This document shows, in pieces, positions 8,803-18,471 of a stretch of DNA of 55,151 bases (the first letter of the stretch is position 1; every line of letters starts with the position of its first letter). The position numbers and the translations under genes were made by a program. The notes below the pieces were generated by a model. The model saw only the letters and a program-made list of their open reading frames with translations, was not told where the DNA came from and searched no databases. This stretch comes from Clostridiales bacterium (GTDB taxonomy: Bacteria; Bacillota; Clostridia; Saccharofermentanales; Saccharofermentanaceae): NCBI GenBank assembly GCA_017958365.1, contig JAGDCV010000001.1, forward strand, positions 1-55,151, read 5' to 3'.

Positions 8803-9320
8803 TGAAGCCTCATAAGCAAGCTGTTGTTATGCTCGTCATACGGGATGAGAGTTGCATAAAGTCTCTCGCCCTCGCTTAAGACAAGCCCGTTATCGATATT
8901 GACTAGATAGTAATACATCGTATTACCGTCCCTGCAGATCCTCCACCTGCACGAGCCTTCATCGGGAGAAGTACTCATGTAGATCTCATTGTTCTGTGTT
9001 GAGGAAAGATAAAGCGTCGTTCCCCTGACATCTATGTAAATGAGATATGCTTCGCTTTCATCATCATATTCAAACGTGAATTCATCATCATGATGCGTAT
9101 CGCTCCTGAAGAGCATAAGCTCATAGTTATCCTCATAATCGGAAGTTAAGAGCCTGAACGAATCATACACATAGATGCGCGAAGTAAACTTATCGCCAAG
9201 AGTCTTGTTGTTTATGGGCCACTTTATAGAGAAAACTATGATCAGGGCAAGAATGACCGCCACTGCCGCAACCGGCAAAACAACGCGCTTACGGGAGGTT
9301 GGAACTTCCTTCTTTCCCAT
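8799..9320 (-). CDS. Single-pass membrane protein with RICIN-like extracellular region, function unknown
   Basis: The 173-residue protein has a short basic cytoplasmic N-terminus, one membrane helix at about residues 13-32 and an extracellular remainder. The phrase YYLVNIDNGLVLS near residue 140 resembles the ricin-type repeat seen in the downstream 7135-8802 protein, so the two may be a split pair or partners. It overlaps both neighbours by one to four bases, which indicates one operon and coupled translation. I do not recognise a named family. A carbohydrate-binding role is inference only. Confidence 0.6.
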   Translation of the reverse strand: MGKKEVPTSRKRVVLPVAAVAVILALIIVFSIKWPINNKTLGDKFTSRIYVYDSFRLLTSDYEDNYELMLFRSDTHHDDEFTFEYDDESEAYLIYIDVRGTTLYLSSTQNNEIYMSTSPDEGSCRWRICRDGNTMYYYLVNIDNGLVLSEGERLYATLIPYDEHNNSLLMRLQ

Positions 9321-10399
9321 CAGTAGATAAAACGCCTCTGAACGTAGTAGCTTAACAGGAACAGGATGATGTCAACAGGGATCTTGAATGCGACCTCCGG
9401 CACCCCTGCGAAAAGCCATACGAGCATGGTTACGATACCGGCTGACAGACCCATCTGCACAGCAGCAAGGACGACATACTTCGGGAACGATGAAGAGTGC
9501 TTCTTCCCGCTGTTAAATACGAGTTTGTAATTGATCAGATAATTGTAAAGTGCTGACAGTACCCTGGCTAATACGGTTGCGATCGCGACATAAAATGCCG
9601 TATCCATGCAAAGAACAAGCAGCTTGCAAAACAGGTGGAAAAGCAAAAGATCGATTGCCGCCGAAGACAATGATGCGAACAGGAACTTCGCGAAGATCTT
9701 GCCGAATATCTTATATATCCTCACCGAATCCTTAAATGGATTGAAGTGCGACTGATGGTTCTCCTTGGAATCATAAATGGTCTCGATCGGGACCTCATAT
9801 ATGGGATACTTATCCTTGCTCTCGATGAGCATCTGGGTCTCAAACTCAAACCTCTCGCCTGCCACATCAAGAAGATCCTTCATGAATGCGCGCGGAATGG
9901 CACGAAGGCCGGTCTGTGTATCCGAGACCTTTACGCCGCAAAGATAACTGCAAACCTTGATGGTGATGGTATTGCCCGCACGGGACTTAAAAGGAATATG
10001 GTCCCCGGTAAAATCCCTTACACCCAATACAAGATTGTCAGGATGATCAACGAGTGCATCGATGCAGTTTCTGATGCAGTTAACGGAATGCTGTCCGTCG
10101 GAGTCTGCAGTGACACAACCGATGGCATCGGGCATGTTCTCGAGTATATATGAGAAAGCTGTCTTTAAGGCTCTTCCTTTGCCCTTATTGACCTCATGAT
10201 GGATGACAACACCGCCCAGATCTTTGACGAGATCTTCGGCTTCATTAAAAAACTTGTCGTAATCCTTACCGCTTCCGTCATCAACAACGATTACGGGGCC
10301 CATACCCGCCTGTTTTAAATCCTTAAGTATAACCGGGAATCTCTCGTCAGGTTCGTAAGACGGAATGACTATAGGGACCATATCAGAACTTGAAGGCAT
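9320..10399 (-). CDS. GT2 glycosyltransferase fused to GtrA-like membrane domain
   Basis: Residues about 7-235 are a family 2 glycosyltransferase of the dolichyl-phosphate-mannose-synthase type, with VDDGSG and TADSDGQH as nucleotide and metal-binding motifs. Residues about 238-359 are a four-helix GtrA-like domain. Such fusions typically make a polyprenyl-phosphate-linked sugar and help move it across the membrane. The GT-C-like proteins at 14620-16182, 16276-18471 and 18472-19839 could use that donor on the outer face. The start is uncertain: ATG 10399 overlaps rmlC by 17 bases, while ATG 10381 lies immediately after the rmlC stop and also fits. Confidence 0.8.
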   Translation of the reverse strand: MPSSSDMVPIVIPSYEPDERFPVILKDLKQAGMGPVIVVDDGSGKDYDKFFNEAEDLVKDLGGVVIHHEVNKGKGRALKTAFSYILENMPDAIGCVTADSDGQHSVNCIRNCIDALVDHPDNLVLGVRDFTGDHIPFKSRAGNTITIKVCSYLCGVKVSDTQTGLRAIPRAFMKDLLDVAGERFEFETQMLIESKDKYPIYEVPIETIYDSKENHQSHFNPFKDSVRIYKIFGKIFAKFLFASLSSAAIDLLLFHLFCKLLVLCMDTAFYVAIATVLARVLSALYNYLINYKLVFNSGKKHSSSFPKYVVLAAVQMGLSAGIVTMLVWLFAGVPEVAFKIPVDIILFLLSYYVQRRFIY

Positions 10400-10955
10400 C
10401 CTTTAATCCGGGATAATTTCTGTCACGCTCATTGATGTTAAGGGGTGTTCCGTCCGTGAACTTGTCTCCGATAACATCCGGCCATTCGATTCCGATGTCG
10501 GGATCATTCCAGCGAAGTCCGCCCTCATCACCCGGATGCCAGAAATCCGTAACCTTATAGCAGAATTCCGCGGTCTCGCTTAAGACAAGGAAACCGTGGG
10601 CAAATCCCTCGGAAATGAGGAACTGCTTCTTGTTCTCGCCGGAAAGCAACACACCGTACCACTGTCCGTAAGTACTGCTGTCTGAACGAAGATCTACCGC
10701 TACGTCAAAAACCTCACCCTTGATGGCTCTTACAAGCTTTGCTTGAGGGTACTGCTTCTGATAGTGAAGTCCTCTTAAGACGCCTCGGACAGACATCGAC
10801 TGATTATCCTGAACAAAGACCTGATTAAGGCCTGCCTCAGCCATGTCTTTCTGATTATATGTCTCCATGAAATATCCGCGCTCATCGCCGTGAACTGCGG
10901 GTTCAATGATATACAAACCTTCGATGGGTGCCTTTGTTACCTTGATCTGTCCCAT
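10383..10955 (-). CDS. rmlC: dTDP-4-dehydrorhamnose 3,5-epimerase
   Basis: The 190-residue protein is a RmlC cupin that epimerises dTDP-4-keto-6-deoxyglucose at C3 and C5. Recognisable motifs are DERGYF near residue 25, VLRGLHYQ containing the catalytic histidine, and ISEGFAHGF. Its length is normal for the family. The ATG overlaps the TAA stop of rmlD by one base. With rmlA, rmlB and rmlD in the same run, it completes the dTDP-L-rhamnose pathway. Confidence 0.96.
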   Translation of the reverse strand: MGQIKVTKAPIEGLYIIEPAVHGDERGYFMETYNQKDMAEAGLNQVFVQDNQSMSVRGVLRGLHYQKQYPQAKLVRAIKGEVFDVAVDLRSDSSTYGQWYGVLLSGENKKQFLISEGFAHGFLVLSETAEFCYKVTDFWHPGDEGGLRWNDPDIGIEWPDVIGDKFTDGTPLNINERDRNYPGLKDAFKF

Positions 10956-11848
10956 TATGCCTGCTCCAATTCTTTAAGATATCTCGATAGTGCGTCCTGC
11001 CATGTAGGAAGAGGAGTAAATCCGTTCTCGACGAGTTTGCTCTTATCAAGCCTCGAGTTAAAAGGTCTTGCCGCCTTGGACAGGCCGTATTCAGCCGTAG
11101 TTACCGGAGTAACCTTCGTGGAGAGGCCTGCCTGCTTATATATCTCGCAGGTAAAATCATACCAGGAGATGTATCCGCCTTCATTGGTTGCATGGTAGTA
11201 ACCGTACTTATCGGATTCGCCCATGTCAACGAGAAGTCTTGCAAGATCATATGTATAAGTCGGTGTGCCGATCTGATCATTTACGACACGTACTTCATCA
11301 TGAGTCTTACCGACATTAAGCATGGTCTTAATGAAGTTCTTTCCGTTCTTTCCGAATACCCATGCGATCCTTACGATGAAGAACTTATCAAGAAGACCGG
11401 ATACCGCGAGTTCACCGTCGAGTTTCGTCTGACCGTAAACATTAAGCGGCGCATAGTTTCTGTCATCGGGCTGCCACGGTCTTTCACCCGTTCCGTCGAA
11501 GATATAGTCGGTGCTGATGTAGATCATCTTGGCATCGGCCGTCCTAGCAGCCTGGGCAATATATCTGGTTCCGTCGCTGTTGATCGCTCTTACCTTCCCG
11601 ATGTTCTCCTCGTCTTCGGCAGCATCAACAGCCGTCCATGCCGCACAGTGGACGATGACATCAGGCTTTATGGTTGCTATTGCCTTGGCAACTTCTGATT
11701 CATTCGTAATATCGAGCTTCACATATGGAAACGGAAGTTCAACGGAATCAAGGATATCGGAACCTACTGCCTCATATCCTCTCTTATCAAGTTCATTCAT
11801 CACGTCATGGCCGAGCTGACCGCCGACTCCGGTAACTAAGAATCTCAT
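10955..11848 (-). CDS. rmlD: dTDP-4-dehydrorhamnose reductase
   Basis: The 297-residue protein is an extended short-chain dehydrogenase that performs the last step of dTDP-L-rhamnose synthesis. It starts with the nucleotide-binding motif GVGGQLG, and has STDYIFDG followed by the catalytic YGQTK (Tyr-x3-Lys). Its length matches the family. It lies three bases after rmlB and overlaps rmlC by one base, consistent with one transcript. Confidence 0.96.
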   Translation of the reverse strand: MRFLVTGVGGQLGHDVMNELDKRGYEAVGSDILDSVELPFPYVKLDITNESEVAKAIATIKPDVIVHCAAWTAVDAAEDEENIGKVRAINSDGTRYIAQAARTADAKMIYISTDYIFDGTGERPWQPDDRNYAPLNVYGQTKLDGELAVSGLLDKFFIVRIAWVFGKNGKNFIKTMLNVGKTHDEVRVVNDQIGTPTYTYDLARLLVDMGESDKYGYYHATNEGGYISWYDFTCEIYKQAGLSTKVTPVTTAEYGLSKAARPFNSRLDKSKLVENGFTPLPTWQDALSRYLKELEQA

Positions 11849-11851
11849 GTA

Positions 11852-12871
11852 TTACTTATCTCCGTACATCTTCTCGTAGTAGTTCTGATACTCACCGCTG
11901 ATAATGGGCTGCCACCAGGACTCATTCTCAAGGTACCACTTGATAGTCTTATCGATACCGTCTGCAAACTTCGTCTCAGGAAGCCATCCCAAATCGTTAT
12001 GGATCTTTGTGGGATCGATGGCATATCTTCTGTCGTGACCTGCACGGTCAGTTACATATGTGATAAGGTCTTCGGACTTGCCGAGTTCCTTCAGGATGAG
12101 CTTAACGATGTCGATATTGGCCATCTCATTGTGTCCGCCTACGTTATAGACTTCGCCTACCTTGCCGTTATGGATGATAAGGTCGATGGCCTTGCAGTGA
12201 TCCTCAACATAAAGCCAGTCTCTTACGTTCAATCCGTCGCCGTATACAGGCAGTGACTCATCATGCAAAGCACGGATGATCATGAGAGGGATAAGCTTCT
12301 CAGGGAAGTGGTAAGGACCGTAGTTGTTCGAGCATCTCGATAATGTTACGGGCAGACCGTAGGTTCTGTGATAAGCAAGAACGAGAAGATCCGCTCCGGC
12401 CTTGGATGAAGAATAAGGTGAACTCGTATGGATGGGAGTCTGCTCGGTGAAGAACAGGTCAGGTCTGTCGAGAGGAAGATCACCGTATACCTCATCCGTT
12501 GATACCTGGTGATATCTCTTTACTCCGTGCTTTCTTGAAGCATCCATGAGAACGGATGTACCAATGATGTTGGTCTCAAGGAATATCTGGGGATTCTCAA
12601 TGGAGCGGTCAACGTGTGACTCAGCTGCAAAGTTAACTACGATATCGGGTTTCTCCTCTTCAAAGAGCTTATCAACGGCTTCCTTGTCACAGATGTCAGC
12701 CTTGACGAATCTGAAATTCGGATTGCTCATGACAGGCTCCAGAGTGGAAAGATTGCCTGCATATGTAAGCTTATCAAGACAGATGATCCTGTAATCAGGA
12801 TGTGCCTTCAGCATGTGAAAAACAAAATTACTTCCGATAAAGCCGGCTCCGCCAGTTACGATTATGTTCAT
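11852..12871 (-). CDS. rmlB: dTDP-glucose 4,6-dehydratase
   Basis: The 339-residue protein has the Rossmann motif GGAGFIGSN, the catalytic STDEVYGDL stretch and YSSSKAG. This set is diagnostic for RmlB. It converts dTDP-glucose to dTDP-4-keto-6-deoxyglucose, which feeds both RmlC/RmlD here and the FdtA/FdtB-type branch at 26782-28292. AAGGAG sits upstream of the ATG at 12871. Confidence 0.96.
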   Translation of the reverse strand: MNIIVTGGAGFIGSNFVFHMLKAHPDYRIICLDKLTYAGNLSTLEPVMSNPNFRFVKADICDKEAVDKLFEEEKPDIVVNFAAESHVDRSIENPQIFLETNIIGTSVLMDASRKHGVKRYHQVSTDEVYGDLPLDRPDLFFTEQTPIHTSSPYSSSKAGADLLVLAYHRTYGLPVTLSRCSNNYGPYHFPEKLIPLMIIRALHDESLPVYGDGLNVRDWLYVEDHCKAIDLIIHNGKVGEVYNVGGHNEMANIDIVKLILKELGKSEDLITYVTDRAGHDRRYAIDPTKIHNDLGWLPETKFADGIDKTIKWYLENESWWQPIISGEYQNYYEKMYGDK

Positions 12872-12887
12872 AATAATCTCCTTGATC

Positions 12888-13715
12888 TTATTTTTTCTTC
12901 CTTACACCGAGTACCGCAACCCTTGCAAATGCTGCAAGTCTGATGACTGTTCTGAACAGAAAATAATCAAATCTGTTGAGACCAAGTATACCCGATTTAA
13001 GGTGTTTAATAAACATTTTGTCGCTGTCCTGATTGGCTACAGCATTCTTACCTCTGTATATCTTTGACGTCTCCTGCGTGTCTGATACCCTGAAGCGCAT
13101 TACCTCGGCTTCGGTACACGCCACGTCGCCAATCTCGCATAATGATACGCACATATCCCAGTCAGGAGTATAGACCAAAGAATCGTCGAATCTTCCGACC
13201 TTCTCGAACGAATCCCTCCTGAACAGGTAATTGGGAGGTTCGCAGAAAATGTTCCTTCCCCTAAGAGATCTCTTCGCGTATTTCTTACCGTTAATTATCC
13301 TGTCAGCCTTGAATCTGATCCTTTTCATGATCACTTCGTCATTTATGTTGATGACCATGGTATTACCGATCGAGAGAGTCGCCTGAGGATTGTTCTCCAT
13401 GAGTGATGTCTGCCTGTCCAAAGCATCCGGACCCAATATGTCATCCTGCATCATGATCTTGACGTACTTGCCGGATGAATGGGCAATTGCATTATTCCAG
13501 TTTCCGACCAGACCGAGATTTCTCTCATTGCGGTACAAAGTGATCCTCGGATCATCATATGACTCGATTATCCCTACGGAACCGTCAGACGAACAGTCGT
13601 CGCAGATCACGATCTCAAAGTCCGTGAACTTCTGAGCGAGCACGGAGTCGATCGCCTTGCGAAGAAATCTCTCGCCGTTATAGACGGGCATGCAAACACT
13701 TACTAATGGAGCCAT
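12888..13715 (-). CDS. GT2 family glycosyltransferase
   Basis: The 275-residue protein has the GT-A glycosyltransferase N-terminus VCMPVYNGERFL, CDDCSSDGS and the QDDI motif in the DxD position, all typical of family 2 inverting enzymes. It lacks clear membrane helices. It sits between rmlA and rmlB, with one base to rmlA and 16 to rmlB. A rhamnosyl or other deoxysugar transfer role is plausible by position, but the donor cannot be read from the sequence. Confidence 0.85.
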   Translation of the reverse strand: MAPLVSVCMPVYNGERFLRKAIDSVLAQKFTDFEIVICDDCSSDGSVGIIESYDDPRITLYRNERNLGLVGNWNNAIAHSSGKYVKIMMQDDILGPDALDRQTSLMENNPQATLSIGNTMVININDEVIMKRIRFKADRIINGKKYAKRSLRGRNIFCEPPNYLFRRDSFEKVGRFDDSLVYTPDWDMCVSLCEIGDVACTEAEVMRFRVSDTQETSKIYRGKNAVANQDSDKMFIKHLKSGILGLNRFDYFLFRTVIRLAAFARVAVLGVRKKK

Positions 13716-13716
13716 A

Positions 13717-14610
13717 TTACTTCTTGTTAATGTATTTCCCTTCGAGAACGTCTCTTAAGTACTGGCCGTACTGGCTCTTTCCCATTAACTCGATCGTCTT
13801 CTCGACCTGCTCTTTGCTGATCCAGCCGTTGACGTAAGCGATGTCTTCAAGACAACCGATCTTTCTGTGCTGATGCTGCTCAACGGTCTTGATGAAGTTG
13901 CCGGCATCAAACAGACTCTCGTGAGTACCTGTATCAAGCCATGTAAAGCCCTGTCCCAGGATCTCAACATTGAGATTTCCTTCCTCAAGATAGATCCTGT
14001 TAAGGTCTGTTATCTCGAGCTCGCCCCTTGCGGAGGGCTTTAAGTTCTTTGCATATTCAACGACCTTGTTATCGTAAAAATACAGGCCGGTTACGCAGTA
14101 ATTGCTCTTCGGCTTCTGAGGCTTCTCTTCGATGGAGATGGCTCTCCAGTCACTGTCAAACTCAACGATTCCGAACCTCTCGGGATCCTCAACATAGTAG
14201 CCGAATACCGTGGCTCCGCGGCCCTCCTCGGCGTTCCTGACGGCAGCCTCGAGCTTAATGCCGATGCCGTGACCTGTGAAGATATTGTCACCTAAGACCA
14301 TCGCAACCGTATCATCACCGATGAATTCCTCACCGAGGATGAAAGCCTGTGCAAGTCCGTCAGGTGAAGGCTGAACCTTGTACTGCAAAGATATTCCAAA
14401 CTGGGATCCGTCACCTAACAAGGCTTCGAATCTCGGTGTGTCCGTGGGAGTTGAGATAATAAGGATATCCCTGATTCCGGCACTCATGAGAACCGACAAA
14501 GGATAGTAGATCATCGGTTTATCATAAACCGGAAGAAGCTGTTTACTTGTTACCCTTGTAAGCGGATAAAGTCTTGTACCTGAACCGCCCGCTAGAACTA
14601 TACCTTTCAT
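13717..14610 (-). CDS. rmlA: Glucose-1-phosphate thymidylyltransferase
   Basis: The 297-residue protein begins with the nucleotidyltransferase signature [13 protein letters not shown] and includes [17 protein letters not shown] and LGDNIF. These match RmlA, which makes dTDP-glucose from dTTP and glucose-1-phosphate. Family length is normal. It is nine bases downstream of the GT-C gene and is the entry point for all dTDP sugars in this locus. Confidence 0.96.
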   Translation of the reverse strand: MKGIVLAGGSGTRLYPLTRVTSKQLLPVYDKPMIYYPLSVLMSAGIRDILIISTPTDTPRFEALLGDGSQFGISLQYKVQPSPDGLAQAFILGEEFIGDDTVAMVLGDNIFTGHGIGIKLEAAVRNAEEGRGATVFGYYVEDPERFGIVEFDSDWRAISIEEKPQKPKSNYCVTGLYFYDNKVVEYAKNLKPSARGELEITDLNRIYLEEGNLNVEILGQGFTWLDTGTHESLFDAGNFIKTVEQHQHRKIGCLEDIAYVNGWISKEQVEKTIELMGKSQYGQYLRDVLEGKYINKK

Positions 14611-14619
14611 AAGCCCCTC

Positions 14620-16182
14620 CTATCTGTATTGCTCCGGTATTGTATCTATCATATCATTTCTGACATATACTCTTGTTCCCGCCTCGGGGCAGGAAAGCAT
14701 TGTGTAATGATCGAGCACGTAGCTGATCATGTTGGCACCATATTCATCGACCTTGTATGCACCCCAGACATCATATCCGACATCAAGGATACAGATCCTC
14801 GGCGGCTCTTCGCCGATCTCTTCAAAGACTCTTTCCTCGTGTGCCTCGTACCACCAGGGTGAGAGTGATATACCGTAAATGGGAGCTCTGTCTGCCTGCT
14901 GGAAAAGATCATTATCCGTGGTGCAGATCCAGATGCCCTCATCCTCATCCGTGATCTCCTTGAGAAGTCCTACTATCGGCTTCTCGATCGGGACCTTAAC
15001 CTTCGTAAGATAGATCATGCAGTCCGCGAAGGGGCCGAGTATGACGAGGCAGCACATGCCCGTCACGATCAAAGGAAGCATCTTGACCTTCGATACGTCC
15101 TTAAGATAATCATAACAGCACTCGAAGAAGAAGAAACTGAACATGAGACACATAAGCTCTATGCAGTGTGAACCGTGGAAAGTAAAGAATCCTCTTGATC
15201 CGCACATTATTACAAGGCACAAAGAGAAGACCGCTTCGACGAGTCTTCCCTTCTTGTACAAAAGGGCAAGGAAACCGACAAATCCGATGATTATGATCGC
15301 ATTCTCAAACGCAGACAAATTCGTAAGAGCCTCGAAGCCTACGGATACGGCAGAAGCGATCGACCACAAAGGTCCGTCTCCGAATCCGCCCAGATACTTA
15401 GGATAGATGGTTCTGTTCATCGTGTAAGCCGAGTAGATGAACACATCGAATGTTCCCGATATGAGCAGATAAACAAGATAAATTGCCCAGGGAGCCAGAA
15501 CTATTCCTATAAGCTTAAGTGCGTTAAGGATCCTCTTGTCAGCCCTGATGCTCTCATGAGCCTTCGAAGATTTTACGATGTCCGCGATCTCCTTCACGAG
15601 AACGGCAACTAATATCACCGCAACACCGAAAGCCGCAACAAAGATCGTTCCGAACGTAAACAGCATTGCAACACTTATGAGCACGCACTGCTGCCACGTA
15701 AGTTCCTTGAAGCTCTTGAACCTTAAGTACTCGAGGAAGAGGATGACAAAACCGATGCCCGCAAGGTGCTCGGAAAGAACACAGGTACCGTATTCATAAG
15801 AACACGTGACCAGGGTAAAGAGCACGGGATAGAATGCGAGTGCCTTGGAATTGAAATCCTTGCGGTAGATCCTGTAGATAAGGACCCACATAAGCGCGAA
15901 AAGAAGATAGAACATAAATCTCTGGGCATATATGGAATGTGCTCCGAGAAACTCAAATACCGCACTTACATAATATGAGAACGGCATGTGCTGGGATGTG
16001 TATTCCTTATAAAGAACAAAGCCTCTTGCGATGGCCTTGCCGCCTACGGTTATGTCTTCTTCATCTGTATCAAAAGTCGGTCCCCACAAAAAGACCAGGT
16101 GTATCGCCGTATAAAGCAGGAACAGTAGTGCTGACGTTATGGCAAGCTTCCTGTCCTTGATAAGCTTTGTAGATGAACTCAT
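14620..16182 (-). CDS. Polytopic membrane protein, GT-C/GT39-like glycosyltransferase candidate
   Basis: The 520-residue protein has around ten hydrophobic helices. Near residue 36 the first extracytoplasmic loop contains FDTDEED, and a second acidic or polar loop follows with TSQHMPFSYY. This layout is seen in GT-C enzymes that use polyprenyl-phosphate sugars on the outer face. The last 110 residues form a soluble, probably extracellular domain. It is the first gene of the leftward rml run and has TAGGAG upstream of its ATG. The family assignment is by topology and loop motif, not by a named signature. Confidence 0.65.
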   Translation of the reverse strand: MSSSTKLIKDRKLAITSALLFLLYTAIHLVFLWGPTFDTDEEDITVGGKAIARGFVLYKEYTSQHMPFSYYVSAVFEFLGAHSIYAQRFMFYLLFALMWVLIYRIYRKDFNSKALAFYPVLFTLVTCSYEYGTCVLSEHLAGIGFVILFLEYLRFKSFKELTWQQCVLISVAMLFTFGTIFVAAFGVAVILVAVLVKEIADIVKSSKAHESIRADKRILNALKLIGIVLAPWAIYLVYLLISGTFDVFIYSAYTMNRTIYPKYLGGFGDGPLWSIASAVSVGFEALTNLSAFENAIIIIGFVGFLALLYKKGRLVEAVFSLCLVIMCGSRGFFTFHGSHCIELMCLMFSFFFFECCYDYLKDVSKVKMLPLIVTGMCCLVILGPFADCMIYLTKVKVPIEKPIVGLLKEITDEDEGIWICTTDNDLFQQADRAPIYGISLSPWWYEAHEERVFEEIGEEPPRICILDVGYDVWGAYKVDEYGANMISYVLDHYTMLSCPEAGTRVYVRNDMIDTIPEQYR

Positions 16183-16214
16183 GCAATAAACTCCTACATT
16201 TCTTCAACCCGTTT

Positions 16215-16243
16215 ATTATACTATACGCGCGCAGCATATTGAA
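16215..16243 (-). promoter_or_regulatory. Candidate sigma-A promoter for the 16182-leftward operon
   Basis: On the minus strand a perfect TATAAT lies at 16215-16220. At 17 bases upstream is TTCAAT (16238-16243), a weak -35. It sits in the only divergent intergenic region of the glycan locus, about 30 bases before the ATG at 16182. A GCGCGC run lies between the boxes. The -35 match is poor, so this could be a weak or regulated promoter. Confidence 0.4.
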
Positions 16244-16275
16244 AATAAAAGATATAAATATTATCATCTTCGCAT

Positions 16276-18471
16276 ATGGGTAAATTTAATAAAAACCAAC
16301 TGTTTACAAAGGAAAACATCATTGTTTTGGCTCTGTCGCTCGTTGTAGCAATGGTTGCCCTGTCCTTTATTTATATGAACACTCTCTCGGTCTCGACCGA
16401 ACAGCTCCCTGCCATGTCACCTATGTCGGATATCGCCGAAGGCGATTTTCTGAGCCAGGAGATCTTATGTACGGATGACGGTCTTACCGGTATCCGTATT
16501 CTTTTCGCGACGTTTGCAAGAGAGAATAAGGGAAACGTCACCGTAACCTTCAGGGAGAAGGACGGCGAAGTGATACAGCAGTGGGTGAGGGACGCAGGTT
16601 CCTTCATGGATAACTCATATGTTGACTTCGACCTTGATGAGAAGATCGAAGACAGCGGAAACAAAAGATACATCATCGAGATAACTTCCGACTCGAATGT
16701 GGGAGAGGCGATCACTCTTTACACCACCAACTACGGCGGATCGGCGGGACTTACCTTTAACGGGACAGAGCTTAACTGCTCAATCTGCTTCAGATTAAGC
16801 TATGACCTTCCCGCATCGGCGCTTCTTACGCCCAGGATAGTGATAATAACCATCCTGATGCTTATCCTGCTGCCGGCCATAATGATCACGGCCTGCCGCT
16901 TCTTCCCTTCGGATAAGATCCTGCTTCTCATTTTCCCCGAGCTTGCGGCGATCATAGGTTGTCACAGAATAATAAGAAATGCCATGTTCGCCATATTCCC
17001 TGCATGGCTCATGGCCGACCTGTTCTTCGCATTCTGCATGCTTTGGGTGCTTGACGCGGTCATCTTCTACAGACTCATCTATGTAAAGAAGATCTCCGTA
17101 CAGAAACTTGCAGTTATAGTCCTCACAATCTTTTCCGTCTTCACGATGTTCTTCCTGACACCGGGTGCGGTTAACGACGAGCAGTATCACTATACGTTCG
17201 CATATAAGTACTCTAACGCGATAACCCTGACGGATCTTCCGCTTCGCGACCACAATGACGAGAAGAAACTCATGATGATGAGGCCCGCGGATGCCGAACT
17301 TCTGTCGAGCATAAGCGACGTTCCCGTTTACATTACGGAGAACGCCTATAAGACCGTCATCAAGAACTTCCATCTGTTCGAACCCGATAACACATATCAG
17401 GAATACAACGTGATCGAGCTTGCCAACACAGGCGCTTTGAAGAACAATAACGTTCCTTTGGGCTACATTGCTTCCGGTATCGGAATCGCTATCGGCCGTC
17501 TCCTGCATCTTGGTGCGATCCCCACATTCTACTTGGGAAGAATGTTCAATGCGGCTCTGTTCATTTTCCTTGTATACCTGGCGATTAAGATAATACCCAT
17601 TGGAAAAGAAACGCTGTTTGTCATCTCGCTTTTCCCGATGCTTTTGCAGCAATCGGTATCGTATTCCTACGACAGCATAATCTTCGGATTGATGTTCCTG
17701 TTTACCGCCATGCTCGTATCGGTCTTCTATTCGGACGGCAAGGTAACGAGGAAGCAATTCATCATACTGGCATTATTGTCAGTTGCGATAGCCATCAGCA
17801 AATATGTCTATGCACCGGTCATCTTAAGTTTGCTTGCCATCCCTTCTGACAAGCTTGATGTCAAGAATCCCAAGAGGCTCAAGAGGATCGTATTCATCAG
17901 CATTGTTGCAGGTGCGGCCATTGTCATTGCCATCCTGCAGCATTCGTTTACAGTACTTAACTACTTCGTTCCCGCATATGCAGAGAACAGCAATCAGTCA
18001 GTCTTCAGCATCATCGTGGGATACATCGGCATGTTCGCCATGACCATGATAGAGATCACGGATTTCTACATCCGTTCACTGGTCGCATACCCCGGATGGT
18101 ATCAGATCTACGTTCCAACATCGATAATCTCCGCCTACTATCTGCTCCTTATCTTCTCGACCGTCAGGAACAAGGAAGACAAGCAGTTCCTGGGACTCGG
18201 AACGAAGGTATGGTTTGGATTCCTGATGGTGGTGTCCTGCATCCTTTTCACGTTCCCGATGGCTTCAAAATTCACGAGCGTCGGAAGCGAGACCATCGAC
18301 GGCTTACAGGGAAGATATTTCCTGCCGCTGGTTCCTCTTTTCTGTCTGACGTTCAGGATGAAGCTTGTAAGTGCGGATAAGTCTTTCTTTAACAAGGTGC
18401 TCTTCGGCGGAGCCTATGTGAGCTTCCTGTTCTTCGGATTCCTCTTCCTCGACTTATTCTCCGCTATCTGA
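16276..18471 (+). CDS. DUF2142-like large membrane protein (GT-C-type candidate)
   Basis: This is the only plus-strand gene I can support. The 731-residue protein has one N-terminal helix (about 14-34), an extracytoplasmic beta-rich domain (about 45-170), then about ten membrane helices. The loop motif PGAVNDEQYHY near residue 294 matches the DUF2142 family and resembles the acidic first loop of GT-C glycosyltransferases. No Shine-Dalgarno sequence is visible before the ATG at 16276. Its TGA directly abuts the TGA of the opposing gene, forming TGATCA. A role in outer-face glycosylation is inference. Confidence 0.75.
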   Translation: MGKFNKNQLFTKENIIVLALSLVVAMVALSFIYMNTLSVSTEQLPAMSPMSDIAEGDFLSQEILCTDDGLTGIRILFATFARENKGNVTVTFREKDGEVIQQWVRDAGSFMDNSYVDFDLDEKIEDSGNKRYIIEITSDSNVGEAITLYTTNYGGSAGLTFNGTELNCSICFRLSYDLPASALLTPRIVIITILMLILLPAIMITACRFFPSDKILLLIFPELAAIIGCHRIIRNAMFAIFPAWLMADLFFAFCMLWVLDAVIFYRLIYVKKISVQKLAVIVLTIFSVFTMFFLTPGAVNDEQYHYTFAYKYSNAITLTDLPLRDHNDEKKLMMMRPADAELLSSISDVPVYITENAYKTVIKNFHLFEPDNTYQEYNVIELANTGALKNNNVPLGYIASGIGIAIGRLLHLGAIPTFYLGRMFNAALFIFLVYLAIKIIPIGKETLFVISLFPMLLQQSVSYSYDSIIFGLMFLFTAMLVSVFYSDGKVTRKQFIILALLSVAIAISKYVYAPVILSLLAIPSDKLDVKNPKRLKRIVFISIVAGAAIVIAILQHSFTVLNYFVPAYAENSNQSVFSIIVGYIGMFAMTMIEITDFYIRSLVAYPGWYQIYVPTSIISAYYLLLIFSTVRNKEDKQFLGLGTKVWFGFLMVVSCILFTFPMASKFTSVGSETIDGLQGRYFLPLVPLFCLTFRMKLVSADKSFFNKVLFGGAYVSFLFFGFLFLDLFSAI

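Noticed and set aside
16795..17757. 320-codon minus-strand frame opposite the DUF2142-like gene
   Set aside because: Its translation is rich in charged and Tyr/His/Gln residues, as expected from the antisense of a membrane protein, and the plus-strand frame is clearly better.
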